From assembly GCF_021730615.1 (NCBI RefSeq), contig NZ_JAJLMN010000004.1:1-64000 (forward strand): 64,000 nucleotides of DNA, given 5' to 3'. The notes under the pieces are model-generated. The model was not told where the DNA came from. It saw nothing but the letters and a program-made list of their open reading frames with translations, and made no database searches. The position numbers and the translations under genes were made by a program. Below, in pieces: positions 38,086 to 47,411 of this stretch. Origin of the DNA: Lichenibacterium dinghuense. GTDB lineage: Bacteria > Pseudomonadota > Alphaproteobacteria > Rhizobiales > Beijerinckiaceae. Numbering within the stretch: the stretch's first letter is position 1; each line of letters begins with the position of its first letter.

Positions 38086-38565
38086 CCTAGGATTTGACCG
38101 TCATCCTCTTCGCAAACCCCTCGACTTCTCCGCTGGTGTCAAGGAACAGCCACCAAGGCCGATTACGGCGGCTCTGGTGGCTCTTTTATTTCGCGACCGC
38201 CGCGAGCCCGCAAGCCGGATTCGCAACCCGGCGCGTCAAAATTTGCAGAATTTGCGCGTGCGGTATCTCTACCGACGCCGTGCAGCGCAAATCGCTACAC
38301 AAGGCCGTGTTGGAATTGGACCGACAGGCACTCCCGACCGCGTCTCATACGGCATCATGCCGTCTCACGGCGTTTCGCACCCCGAGCGGGTTCAGCAGCG
38401 GGGAGGGGCGCCTCGTTGAACGTCCGGTCACGTTTCCTGTACGCAAGCCATCAAAGGTGAGTGTAATCCCGGCCAGTCGTGCCTACGCGTGTTCCGTCGT
38501 CGTTTCGATCTCGGCATGCGGCGCTTGGGGGAGCCGTGCACCCTTGCCGCAAAGGCGAGGACTTC

Positions 38566-38804
38566 ATGCCCCGGTACTATTTCGATGTCACAGACAGCAA
38601 GGGTTTTCACAAAGACGAGTTCGGACACGAACTCGCTGGTTTCGAAGAAGCACGCCAAGAGTGTCAGGGCTTTCTTCCCGACATCGCGCGTGAAGAACTT
38701 CCGGACGGAGATTTGCACACCATCTCGTGCGATGTGCGGGACGAGGCAGGTCGCGTCATCTAAAGAGGCCGGATTACCTACCAGGGCGAGGTGGTGACGC
38801 CGTA
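38566..38804 (+). pseudogene. DUF6894-family protein, copy 3, premature stop
   Basis: ATG 38566: MPRYYFDVTDSKGFHKDEFGHELAGFEEARQECQGFLPDIAREELPDGDLHTISCDVRDEAGRVI, then TAA at 38761-38763. Reading on in frame gives RGRITYQGEVVTP and TAA at 38802-38804, exactly the missing final strand of the family (VIYRGxLxYxGE). TAA stands where TAC (Tyr) is expected, so a single base change truncated the last strand. Confidence 0.75.
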
Positions 38805-38849
38805 ACAGGCCGATTTACAGGAACTGTCAAGTCATCCAGGGATGAACGC

Positions 38850-39068
38850 ATGCCGACCACCTACAGAGCCGTGCCGCTGGGCGGCCTCGGATCGGCCAAG
38901 GCGGAGGTGCCGATCTCGGCATCCAACATCCTGGACGCGCTCGAACAGGCGAAGTCTGCCTTAGGGATGAGCGTAGCCTTCGACCTCTGCGACGGCGACC
39001 GGGTCGTTACGACATACCGCCCGGCCCGGCGATGGCGGTCAATGGATCGGCGCGCTACACCTGTGTGA
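38850..39068 (+). CDS. Small hypothetical protein
   Basis: 72 residues from ATG 38850 (GTCATCCAGGGATGAACGC leader). MPTTYRAVPLGGLGSAKAEVPISASNILDALEQAKSALGMSVAFDLCDGDRVVTTYRP, beta-alpha-beta with a basic end. Resembles small orphan proteins that accompany DUF6894 genes. Unknown. Confidence 0.5.
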   Translation: MPTTYRAVPLGGLGSAKAEVPISASNILDALEQAKSALGMSVAFDLCDGDRVVTTYRPARRWRSMDRRATPV

Positions 39069-39103
39069 GTGCGCCGTTCATCCCTGTCTGATACCGTGCG
39101 ACT

Positions 39104-39313
39104 ATGACGTACGTCGAACTCATCGAACGCTCAATCCGGCATACCGATGTCGCGCTCCGAGAAGACCGCGAGCGCATCGAAAACGCCACTGCCATCATTG
39201 AACAGAGTCGGCGCATGATCGCCGATGCCGACGCGCATCTCAGGCTTTATGAAACGGCGATGCGTCCATTGGCCTTCGCTTGCGCTATGACGGCTGGGGC
39301 ACGCCTTGGCTAA
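39104..39313 (+). CDS. Small helical coiled-coil protein
   Basis: 69 residues from ATG 39104. MTYVELIERSIRHTDVALREDRERIENATAIIEQSRRMIADADAHLRLYE is a continuous amphipathic helix, ending with FACAMTAGARLG. Related in style to the 36,423 protein. Unknown. Confidence 0.5.
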   Translation: MTYVELIERSIRHTDVALREDRERIENATAIIEQSRRMIADADAHLRLYETAMRPLAFACAMTAGARLG

Positions 39314-39352
39314 CCCTTTGTTCTAGCTGTCAGGTGAGGCAGCTACATAAGA

Positions 39353-40171
39353 CCGGTCTGGAACAGCGTCGCACTCGCGGCGAACGGAGCGATCTTCGTT
39401 CTCCTCGGCGAGCAGTTGCCGAGCGTGCTCGACCATGCCCTGGATGAGGTTTCCGTTCGAAGCGTCGGCTGGATCGTCGTCTGGATACTGACGATCACCG
39501 CCGGGCTCATGCTGGTTCGGTTCGCGTGGGTGTGGGTCTCGCTCCACATCGCCATCCTTCGCGCGCATCGCCGCGGTGAGAAGCGCACGATCCCGGCATG
39601 GCGCCTCGTGACCGCCACGACGCTCGCTGGCGTCAAGGGAGCCATCACCCTCGCCGGCATCATGACCCTTCCCGCCACCATGGCGGATGGAAGCCCGTTT
39701 CCCGCACGCAACCTCGTCATCTCCCTGGCGATGGGGGTCATTCTCACCTCTCTCCTCGTCGCGAGCATGATCCTTCCGCCGATCCTCCGGGGCTTGCGAT
39801 TGCCTCCCGGACCGAGCCACGATGCGGAAGAGGACCTCGCCCGGGTCGTGGCTCGTGACGACGCCGTCAAGGCCATCGAGGTTCTCCAGCACCGCTTGGC
39901 CGAGGAGCAGGACGATGCCTCGATCGCCGTTGAAGCCGGCGCACGGGCGATGGATCGCTACGAGAGCCTGAAAGCCGACCTCAGCGAAGACCGGACCGCG
40001 ACGACGCGAGCGAGTCAGATCACGACCATGGAGGGGCGCCTGCGGATCGCTGGCATCGCTGCAGAGCGAGGTGCGCTGTACCGCCTCCGCCGTGAAGGCG
40101 CCATCGACGACGTCGTTCTTCGCAGGCTCGTCCGAGAGATCGACCTGATCGAGGCGCGCCTGATCGCATGA
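39353..40171 (+). pseudogene. CPA1 Na+/H+ antiporter, N-terminally truncated
   Basis: The frame begins near 39,353 with VWNSVALAANGAIFVLLGEQLPSVLD, the conserved middle of YjcE-type antiporters ('VW..V....NG..F.LLG.QLP'), and continues through AGVKGAITLAGIMTLPATM and the cytoplasmic helical domain (DDAVKAIEVLQHRLAEEQDD; RRLVREIDLIEARLIA). The first 8 or so helices, including the TDP and ND sites, are absent, so it cannot transport. The fragment from ATG 39416 could still be translated. Confidence 0.75.
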
Positions 40172-40632
40172 GACGCGCACGCCCATGTCTTGAGGAAGGT
40201 TGCGATAAGCGGCGCATCATGACGGCCGGTGAACGCCATTCCGGCGTGTTTCTCGAACATCCACGCCATGCGACGAGCCGGCGGGACCTCCGCCCCGTCC
40301 TGCCAGCGGTCCGGTCCATCGCCGGCCTGTTCGTCTCCTCCCTGCGCCGCCGCGCCCATTCGACAGCACGGGAAGCGCGGGATAACCCGACGTGCGACCC
40401 CGGTCGACATGCTCACGTCCAGGAGATCGCACACAGGCGCAGAGCCGCCGCTCGCAGCGATAGGATGCGCTTTGGGCCTCGCTCGAAAGGTTCAGGGCCA
40501 ACTCGACGCCGACAGCCGCCGATGGTAAGCATATCTCTAAAGCTTCAACAGTGGACGAGTGCGTGATTGCCAAAAGTTATCAATGAGCGGCAGTCGTTCG
40601 GGGAACAGGCATTCAGTGACCAGGAGACTGCG
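40172..40632. other. Gene-free stretch
   Basis: No reading frame on either strand here looks like a protein, and no repeat or strong hairpin was seen. It probably holds the promoter of the Crp/Fnr fusion gene at 40,633. Confidence 0.4.
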
Positions 40633-41721
40633 GTGGTCAACGCACTTGCCCGTAAGCTCGAATTATTCGGACCCCTGTCCGATGACGACCGACGATTGCT
40701 CGATGAGACGATCATGCGTCCGCGAACGGTCGAAGACCACCAGGACATCATCCGTGAAGGCGACGCGCCCGAGGACGTGCACCTCGTGCTCGAAGGTTTT
40801 GCCATGCGCTACAAGATCCTGCCCGACGGCAGGCGATCGATCTTCGCCTATCTCATCCCAGGCGATTTTTGCGATCTGAACATCTTCATCCTGAAGGCGA
40901 TGGATCACGGCATCGCGACGCTGTCGGCTTGCACCATGGTCGACATCCCGCGGCAACGGATCCTGGAGTTGCTGGAGCGACCCGCCATCGCGCGCGCGCT
41001 CTGGTGGGCGACGCTGGTCGATGAGGCCACCCTGAGGGAGTGGCTGGTCAACATGGGCCGACGCAACGCCGAAAGCAGCATCGCCCACCTGTTCTGCGAG
41101 ATCCACCTGCGCCTCAAGTCCATCGGCTTGGCCGACGGAGGCGAATTCTATTTCCCCGTCACACAGCGGGAACTCTCCGACACCATGGGCCTTTCGGCCG
41201 TCCACATGAACCGTTCGCTCCAGAATCTGCAGGCGATGGGTCTCCTCACGGTGAGGCGCAGTAAGATAAAAATTCACGATATCGACCGTTTACATGAAAT
41301 GTGCGAATTCAATTCGAATTATCTTCACCTCGACGGCAGCAAAACCATCAAAAAACAAATGAGATGCCGAACCGAAACATGTATGGGAATGCTGTCAGCG
41401 GACCGCCATCAGGGCGCCGGTGATCGAGGGAAGTCGCTTCCTCGCCCACCCTGTCGCGAGACGCTCATGCCCCGCTATTTCATCGACACGGACGATGGCG
41501 ATCGACTCCATCAGGACCACACGGGTCATGTGCTGCCCGACACCGAGGCCGCCCGCAAGACGGCCCTCGATGCCCTTCCCGACATGGCGCGGGACAAGAT
41601 ACCGGACGGCGACACCCGCACCATCACGGCCACGGCGCGCGACGAGCAGGGAAACGTCGTCTACGCGGCGACGCTGACGCTCAAGGGCGAGCGTGGACCC
41701 GGGTACGTACGCGAAGGATGA
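40633..41721 (+). CDS. Crp/Fnr regulator fused in frame to a DUF6894 domain
   Basis: 362 residues from GTG 40633, with AGGAG 6 bases upstream (TTG 40567 is a weaker alternative). Residues 15-240 are a full Crp/Fnr protein (RRSIFAYLIPGDFCDLNIFILK; winged HTH VTQRELSDTMGLSAVHMNRSLQNLQAMGLL), ending near NSNYLHLDGSK where relatives stop. A 35-residue AT-rich linker without a stop follows, then at Met41467 a complete DUF6894 domain, copy 4 (MPRYFIDTDDGDRLHQDHTGHVLPDTEAARKTALDALPDMARDKIPDG). The Met could also serve as an internal start, giving a separate small protein. Confidence 0.75.
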   Translation: MVNALARKLELFGPLSDDDRRLLDETIMRPRTVEDHQDIIREGDAPEDVHLVLEGFAMRYKILPDGRRSIFAYLIPGDFCDLNIFILKAMDHGIATLSACTMVDIPRQRILELLERPAIARALWWATLVDEATLREWLVNMGRRNAESSIAHLFCEIHLRLKSIGLADGGEFYFPVTQRELSDTMGLSAVHMNRSLQNLQAMGLLTVRRSKIKIHDIDRLHEMCEFNSNYLHLDGSKTIKKQMRCRTETCMGMLSADRHQGAGDRGKSLPRPPCRETLMPRYFIDTDDGDRLHQDHTGHVLPDTEAARKTALDALPDMARDKIPDGDTRTITATARDEQGNVVYAATLTLKGERGPGYVREG

Positions 41722-41910
41722 ACAGCGCTCCGCAGGTCTCGGTCGCGATGATCGACAGCCTGTTCGTCCGGACCCGTCGTCAGGATCGTGACGGCGTCGA
41801 TGTCCAAGGGCCAGAGCCGCTACGAGAAGCACAAGACGGGTGGCGTTGCCGCACGGCGGGTCGGCCAGACCGGACCTCCATAAGCGACCCTTGAGATCAG
41901 GGTTGACGAC

Positions 41911-42117
41911 ATGATCGATGTCTGGTGGCTGCAACGCGACGCAGACTCCGCGAGCGACCGAGTCGCCGATGCCCGCTGGTTGGCCGATCCGATCATGACG
42001 CCGCAACACCATGCCGAGAGCGTGACGGGCCCGGGCGTCGCGCAGGCTCGCGTGCGGGCGCGCGGCGCCGCCGAGGCGATCGCGAACGGCCGTCACTGCA
42101 TCAGAACGATGGACTGA
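41911..42117 (+). CDS. Possible small protein
   Basis: 68 residues from ATG 41911: MIDVWWLQRDADSASDRVAD and an Ala/Arg-rich helix. Codon use is acceptable, no family. The flanks 41,722-41,910 and 42,118-42,344 hold nothing I can support. Confidence 0.3.
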   Translation: MIDVWWLQRDADSASDRVADARWLADPIMTPQHHAESVTGPGVAQARVRARGAAEAIANGRHCIRTMD

Positions 42118-42344
42118 CGCACGGCCTGCGATCACGAGGACCCTTCCAGAGTCGAGCATCGGCTCGAGCCGCGCCACATGGCCGCGATCAGGGAGGTCGT
42201 CGAAGGGCTCCCGTGGTTCTCCACGTGCGCCTGTACTTCCTCCGCCGTCCGGCTTCGACGATGTTCGCAGGCCCACCTTGGATGATCCTGGTCCACCACG
42301 CTTCGGTCCAATCGCGTCGACGCCCGTGCCCAAGCTCCGTGCGT

Positions 42345-42578
42345 CTACGGCCGCACACCTCGAAAAAGCAGCTCGCCCCTGTAGACGACCATCCCCGCAC
42401 CATTCCTGGCGCTGCACTCGAAGGCGTGGGGCGTCCCATCCGGCAGACTGTGCTGGACCACGCTCGGCAACAGCGAGCCGACGTGCTTGCGGGCCGCCTC
42501 ATCGTCGGCCAGATCGAGCCCGACCTCGTCCCGCCTATACGTGTCAGCGTCTTTCACGTCGAAGAAGTAACGCGGCAT
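42345..42578 (-). CDS. DUF6894-family protein, copy 5
   Basis: 77 residues from ATG 42578 (GAAGGCGAGAGC upstream). MPRYFFDVKDADTYRRDEVGLDLADDEAARKHVGSLLPSVVQHSLPDGTPHAFECSARNGAGMVVYRGELLFRGV, a complete typical member. Single gene. Confidence 0.8.
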   Translation of the reverse strand: MPRYFFDVKDADTYRRDEVGLDLADDEAARKHVGSLLPSVVQHSLPDGTPHAFECSARNGAGMVVYRGELLFRGVRP

Positions 42579-42986
42579 GCTCTCGCCTTCGTGATTGCGG
42601 TCGGCGCCCGAGGAGGTTTCCGACCACTGCGCCGGACATCCTCGCCTGGATGTTCTCCGCTTCGCATGGGGGAGATTCGGGCTCATTCAGATTTGATGGA
42701 AAACGGATGCGGCAGATCCGTCATCGACGTCGTCAATTTCGCCTTGAGAGGGAAAGGTTGCCCTCCTGCGACATCGGACATAGGGCGCCGCCGACGAAGA
42801 TCGGCGTCGAAAATGTCCCGCTCCGCAAAGTCGGTCGTGTCGCGAGTCGCGGAGGCCGAAAATCGCTCCGGATCGATCGTTAATTTTCCACTAACCTATC
42901 AAAATTTGGAGAACAACAGGAGTCGCTCGTTGCAAATTACGTTCTCAGCGTCTCGTCCCGAGACGCCGGATTGGCGGTGAACCCCT
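42579..42986. other. Gene-free, partly AT-rich stretch
   Basis: The part from 42,880 to 42,950 is markedly AT-richer than the surroundings. No convincing gene or strong hairpin; likely promoter DNA or debris. Confidence 0.4.
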
Positions 42987-43274
42987 ATGCTGCCTCTTCG
43001 CCGGCCCGCCGTGATCGGGATCCAGGAACAGGATGGCGTCGCCTTCCGGCCGAGAATGCGAGCGGCGGAGATCGCCCACTTCGTTCGGCGGATGCTCGTC
43101 GTGGGCGAGGGCATGGAGAGGTTCGCCGCCGCGGTCCGGAGCCTGATCGAGGAGGACGACGTCGCCTGTCCGACGATGCCTCCTCCGAGGAACGCCGCCC
43201 GAGAAGATTCGGCGAGAGACGGAGGTGACGATGCTAAAACGTCCCAAGAGCTACTTCACGCAGGCTGCCCGTGA
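42987..43274 (+). CDS. Possible small helical protein
   Basis: 95 residues from ATG 42987: VIGIQEQDGVAFRPRMRAAEIAHFVRRMLVVGEGMERFAAAVRSLIEEDD looks protein-like, but the last 40 residues are poor and overlap the next gene in another frame by 44 bases. Possibly a frameshifted shorter gene. Confidence 0.3.
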   Translation: MLPLRRPAVIGIQEQDGVAFRPRMRAAEIAHFVRRMLVVGEGMERFAAAVRSLIEEDDVACPTMPPPRNAAREDSARDGGDDAKTSQELLHAGCP

Positions 43275-43494
43275 GGCAGCTTCTGCGGTCCGACGCGCGA
43301 ACGCCCTCAATCGGACGCACATCGCCGCTCCGGAGATCTTCGTCGTGCGACGCACATCCTTTCCCGACCCGTTCGCCTGGGAGATCCGACGTTTCGGCGC
43401 GATGGTCCTGGACCGGAGCGATACGGGCTTCTCGAGCATAGCTTTGGCGAGGGCTGCCGGCCGAACGGCCCTGGAGCGGATGGCGGTGACATGA
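43231..43494 (+). CDS. Small hypothetical protein (FAWEIRRFG family)
   Basis: 87 residues from ATG 43231 with GGAGGTGACG directly upstream. The segment PFAWEIRRFGAMVLDRSDTGFSSIALARAAGRTALERM recalls orphan proteins of Methylobacterium with a 'FAWEIRRFG' strand and a C-terminal helix. Unknown. Confidence 0.55.
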   Translation: MLKRPKSYFTQAAREAASAVRRANALNRTHIAAPEIFVVRRTSFPDPFAWEIRRFGAMVLDRSDTGFSSIALARAAGRTALERMAVT

Positions 43495-43644
43495 CGGCCG
43501 GCCTGGATGCTTCGTCCCTGCTGTAGGTTGGTGGCCTGCTAGGATGCGCCCTGGTGCTCGTCGCCCTGTCGCTCATGCTCCCGCGGTTGAAAGACTGACG
43601 GCACCTGCGGCACCTCGCCGTCGGGAGCTTCCGGCGCCTTCCAC

Positions 43645-43851
43645 TCAGTCTTCCACCGCCCGCCGGTCGTAGACTTCGGCCAGTTTGAGGAGGTATGCGC
43701 GCTGCTCCAGATGCGGCGCTGCAGCGTCGGTGTCGGACGTCCGGGCGGCCTCGGCCGCCTTCTCCGAAGCGCGTTCGCGCGCGATGGCGGCCAGCCCCGA
43801 CCACCGGTCCGCGGGCCGTCGATGGGCGCCGACCTTCGCCGTGGCCGCCAT
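43645..43851 (-). CDS. Small helical protein
   Basis: 68 residues from ATG 43851, overlapping the TGA of the upstream gene. WSGLAAIARERASEKAAEAARTSDTDAAAPHLEQRAYLLKLAEVYDRRA is helical. Typical orphan of the group. Confidence 0.5.
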   Translation of the reverse strand: MAATAKVGAHRRPADRWSGLAAIARERASEKAAEAARTSDTDAAAPHLEQRAYLLKLAEVYDRRAVED

Positions 43852-44096
43852 CAGGCCGCGAGCCGCAGCGCGTTAGCCGCGACATGCTCCCGGTAGCGGC
43901 CGATCACCATGGCGGGCGTGGCTCCCCCGCACAGGCTGCCGCTAGCCTCGATCAGGGCATCGACCTTCTCGCTCACCATCAGGTCGGCCTCGGCGCGCGC
44001 CTCGCGACCGCCCGACGCCATCTTCAACATGCGGAGCGCGATGACCCCGTTCGACTCGAAGGCGAGCATCGTCACCGCGTACCAGGGAAACAGCAT
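43851..44096 (-). CDS. Small hypothetical protein
   Basis: 81 residues from ATG 44096 (MLFPWYAVTMLAFESNGVIALRMLKMASGG). Its middle, EADLMVSEKVDALIEASGSLCGGATPAMVIGRYREHVAANALRL, is helical with a conserved-looking Y-REHV-ANA end. Resembles phasin-adjacent or DUF-type proteins common in Rhizobiales; not assigned. Coupled to the downstream gene. Confidence 0.55.
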   Translation of the reverse strand: MLFPWYAVTMLAFESNGVIALRMLKMASGGREARAEADLMVSEKVDALIEASGSLCGGATPAMVIGRYREHVAANALRLAA

Positions 44097-44204
44097 GGGG
44101 AAGCTTTCACGGTGAGTTATGTTGCACTGCATCAATCATATGGGCCCAGGGAAAGGTCCTGCACCCGTCGAGCGTAGACCCGCGACCCTGTCGGCGCCTC
44201 GACG

Positions 44205-45275
44205 TCAGCGGACGATCTGCCGCGCCGTCCTGAAGGACACGAGGGACCGATTGCTCTCGTCCCACAAAGTGAGGGGGACACACCGAAAGCTCTGGACCAG
44301 CGTAATCCGGCCGACGTTTCCCAACTCGGGGTAGTCGCGCATGACGGCAGGCAGGCGATAGAACGGGATGCGGCTGCCGAGGTGATGGATGTGGTGCAAC
44401 CCGACATTGGCCGTCAGCCAGTGCAATGCCTTGGGCAGGTCGTAGTGGGAACTGCCGTGGAGCGCCGCCTCGGCATGGCTCCAGTCGGGCCTCGCCGACC
44501 AGTGCGTCTCCTCGAACTGGTGCTGGACGTAGAACAGCCACACGCCGAGGGAGGAGGACATCAGCACGACAGGCCCATGGATCGCGAGGAACGGCACCAA
44601 GCCGACCCACCAGACGAGGCCGGCGACGATCAGGCTCGTGGCGGCGTTGGTCCCCATGGTGCTGAGCCACGGGCGCCAGCCCGCCCGCATCAGGCCGACG
44701 GGCAGCCGATGCCGCAGGAGGAACAGGTAGGTGGGGCCGAGGCCGAACATCACCGCGGGATGGCGGTAGACGCGGTAGCGCAGCCGGCCCAGGCGGGACG
44801 CCCCGCGATATTCGGCCACCGTCAGCGTGGTGACGTCGCCGAGCCCGCGCTCGTCGAGGTTGCCCACCGTCGCGTGATGGACGGCGTGCGTGCGCTTCCA
44901 ATAGTCGTAAGGCGTGAGGGTCGCGACGCCGATGGCGCGGCCGACCCAATCGTTCGTCGCACGGGAGCGGAAGCAGGCATCGTGGCCGCAGTCGTGCTGG
45001 ATCAGGAACAGCCTGACGAGGAATAAGGCCGCGGGGATGGCGAGGACGAGGCAAAGTCCGTGGCTCGCCCTGAGGGTCAGTCCCATGATCGCCCAAAGGC
45101 CTGCCAGCGGCAGGACCGTGGCGGCGATCTCGAACAGGATGCGGTAGAGGCTGGGCTCACGGTAGCGGGCGAGCGTCCTCGCCCAGGCCTTGGCGTCCAC
45201 GGGTGTGGAAACGTCGGGGGTCAAAGGCATCTCCATCGGCTCCTCACGCCCGGACAAAGATAGGTTCAACGTCAT
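44205..45275 (-). CDS. Membrane fatty acid desaturase
   Basis: 356 residues from ATG 45275, which overlaps the upstream stop (ATGA). All three His boxes are present: HDCGH (LIQHDCGHDACF), HAVHHATVGN and VGLHHIHHLG, set among pairs of membrane helices. The acyl-lipid omega-6/Delta12-type spacing and the length fit bacterial membrane desaturases that introduce double bases into phospholipid acyl chains, raising fluidity in the cold. Ends with RCVPLTLWDESNRSLVSF, as in relatives. Confidence 0.9.
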   Translation of the reverse strand: MTLNLSLSGREEPMEMPLTPDVSTPVDAKAWARTLARYREPSLYRILFEIAATVLPLAGLWAIMGLTLRASHGLCLVLAIPAALFLVRLFLIQHDCGHDACFRSRATNDWVGRAIGVATLTPYDYWKRTHAVHHATVGNLDERGLGDVTTLTVAEYRGASRLGRLRYRVYRHPAVMFGLGPTYLFLLRHRLPVGLMRAGWRPWLSTMGTNAATSLIVAGLVWWVGLVPFLAIHGPVVLMSSSLGVWLFYVQHQFEETHWSARPDWSHAEAALHGSSHYDLPKALHWLTANVGLHHIHHLGSRIPFYRLPAVMRDYPELGNVGRITLVQSFRCVPLTLWDESNRSLVSFRTARQIVR

Positions 45276-45553
45276 GAGTGCGGCCGCAGGCGTCGTGCCG
45301 GATCGGCTCGACGGATGTCGTCACCACCGGTCCGCCGCGTGCCGCCCCATTCCGCGCGCATGCACATCACCGTCTCGATCTCGCCCGCCTGCAGCAGGGC
45401 GCGGATTACGGCGGCCATGAGGGCGTCGCCATCCCGGCCGGCGTCGGCGAAAGCGCCCTGCACGCAGTCGAGGTGAGCACCCAGATCGCCGGATCGCATC
45501 GCTCTGTCGAGGACGTCCACCCATTCGACCTTCGGCATCGTCGTGGAGCGCAT
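45272..45553 (-). CDS. Small hypothetical protein coupled to desaturase
   Basis: About 93 residues from ATG 45553 (or ATG 45538, MPKVEWVDVL). DVLDRAMRSGDLGAHLDCVQGAFADAGRDGDALMAAVIRALLQAGEIETVMCMRAEWGG is helical. The stop overlaps the desaturase ATG. Unknown, possibly a regulator of the pair. Confidence 0.5.
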   Translation of the reverse strand: MRSTTMPKVEWVDVLDRAMRSGDLGAHLDCVQGAFADAGRDGDALMAAVIRALLQAGEIETVMCMRAEWGGTRRTGGDDIRRADPARRLRPHS

Positions 45554-45761
45554 ATCGATAGCCCGTTTCAGCGGCAGCGAGGCAGCGCACGACGTTCCCG
45601 ACAAATAGGACCGCTGCACCTCGCGGCGAGCGGTCCAAGTCTAGGGAGGAACGCCCTCGGGCGCCCACACTACATGGACCACGTTGACGCCAATAACAAC
45701 ATCCAAATGACAGAACCACAAAAAACAACGACCGTGAGGTTTGTATCATTTGTTGAATATG

Positions 45762-45980
45762 ATGATTTCATGGAAATGGAACTACCTTTTCACCGCAAGA
45801 ATATCGATTTGTGTGTGGCTGTTCGCGTGCTCGTGGTGCAGCGCGCCGCAGGCTCATGACGAGCCTCGAGCGACACGTCTCAATCGACGAGCGGCTGTGC
45901 CGATCGGGCGACGTACGTCGTCGAGTCGGGAAAGCGAAGTCGTCGGCCCGACGCAACAAAGGGTGACGCGGTCGCCCTGA
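45762..45980 (+). CDS. Possible small secreted protein
   Basis: 72 residues from ATG 45762: MISWKWNYLFTARISICVWL then FACSWCSAPQAHDEP reads as a signal peptide; the rest is basic and Ser-rich. The preceding 45,670-45,760 stretch is AT-rich, promoter-like. Low confidence; between 45,554 and 45,761 nothing else is supported. Confidence 0.35.
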   Translation: MISWKWNYLFTARISICVWLFACSWCSAPQAHDEPRATRLNRRAAVPIGRRTSSSRESEVVGPTQQRVTRSP

Positions 45981-46131
45981 ACGCCTTCGGGCACCGGCCG
46001 CCACGGCTCCGGGCTCGCGCAAGGCCGTCCCAGCCCATCGTGGAGCCGGGCCGTCCCCACAGGATCACCGGCGCGCCCCTGTGGCCGGCGCCTCGGCGGT
46101 TCCGGATGCCATCGGCCACATGGACCTCAGA

Positions 46132-47095
46132 ATGTCAGATCTTCAATCAGCCACGGGGCAGGCGCGGCGCTCGCCCGGAGCGGTCGATACGCCGAACGCC
46201 AGCCCGGTGTCTGCGGCCGACGACGCTCGCACGATCTTGGTCAACAACGTGTCGTGGGGCGGCGTGCTGGCCGGGGTGGTCGCGGGTCTCGTGACCCAAC
46301 TCATCCTCAACATGATCGGCATCGGCATCGGCGCCTCGACGCTGAACCCGACGACCGGCGACAATCCGTCAGCCAGCGGCTTCTCGATCGGTGCCGGCCT
46401 TTGGTGGGCCGTGTCGGGCATCGTCGCGGCCTTCGTGGGCGGCTACATCGCCAGCCGCCTGTCGGGACGGCCGAAGGCGTCCACAGGCGGCTGGCACGGG
46501 CTGATCTCCTGGGCCTTGACCACGCTTCTCATCGTCTACCTGCTCACCACGGCGGTCGGCGGCCTCATCGGCGGCGCCTTCAACACCGTCAGCGGCGCCA
46601 TCGGCGGCGTCGGCCACGCCGTGTCCTCCGCGGCGCAGACCGCCGTCCCGCCCCTGACGCAGGGCACGGACCCGGTCGGCGCCATGCAGCAGGCTCTGTC
46701 GTCGCCGGCCGCGAACGATCCCGCGGATTTCAAGGGCACCACCGCGTCCTTCGCCAAGGCCCTGGTGACCGGCGACGACGCCCAGGTCGCGGATGCCCGC
46801 GAGAAGGTCGCGCAGGCCCTGTCCAAGTCACAGAGCGTGCCGATCGATCAGGCCCGCTCACGCGTCGCCTCGACCGAGCAGCAGATCCGCGACAGGGCAG
46901 CCCAGGCGAAGCAGCAGACTGCCGAAGCGGCCGCCGCCGCGAAAGGCGTGTCCCGCGGCGCCCTTCTGGCCAGCTTGGCCCTCGTCCTTAGCGCGATCGC
47001 GTCCTGGTTCGGCGGTAGGGCCGGCAGTCGATCCGACCGTGGCGGCGGCGCGGTTCATCCCTACCGCGCGTGTCCGGGGCACCCCGGCCGAGTGA
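46132..47095 (+). CDS. PhnA-like/TIGR04086-type membrane protein, C-terminal frameshift
   Basis: From ATG 46132 (or 46120/46081). Three membrane regions: SWGGVLAGVVAGLVTQLILNMIGIGIG, GLWWAVSGIVAAFVGGYIAS and SWALTTLLIVYLLTTAVGGLIGGAF, then a helical Ala/Gln-rich region and a last span ALLASLALVLSAIASWFGGRAG. Relatives end 'FGGR.G.VDPT...'. Here VDPTVAAARFIPTARVRGTPAE and its TGA (47093-47095) are one frame off, starting near 47,020. The uncorrected frame runs on to 47,394. Confidence 0.6.
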
Positions 47096-47411
47096 CAGCG
47101 ATCGCCCACCCGGCGACGAGCCGGGCGGGCGAACTCTCGCCCTCTATGTCCACAACGGCCCTCGGCTCGTTCGGATCCGATCCGGCGCCCATCGGCCCGC
47201 CCGCCACCTTCGGAAGGGACGACGAGGCGACAGCCGCATCCACACCATCGAGGCTCACGTCATGCTCCGCGCTCTCACCTTCTCCCTGCCTCTCGCCATG
47301 GCGCTCATCCCCGCGGCGGCGCTCGCCGGCGTGGCAGACGTCAGTCCGGGCCTGCGCGCCAGAGGCGAGGCGATCTGTAAGGAGGATGCCCTGAGCTCGA
47401 CTTTACGCATT

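Noticed and set aside
38094-38693. 199-codon frame on the + strand
   Set aside because: Composition is Ser/Arg/Ala-rich shadow and its end is out of frame with the DUF6894 gene it overlaps.
43500-43620. Short hydrophobic frame (GGLLGCALVLVALSLMLPRL)
   Set aside because: Has a TAG directly before it and no usable start codon; could be a relic of a tiny membrane protein but is not supportable.
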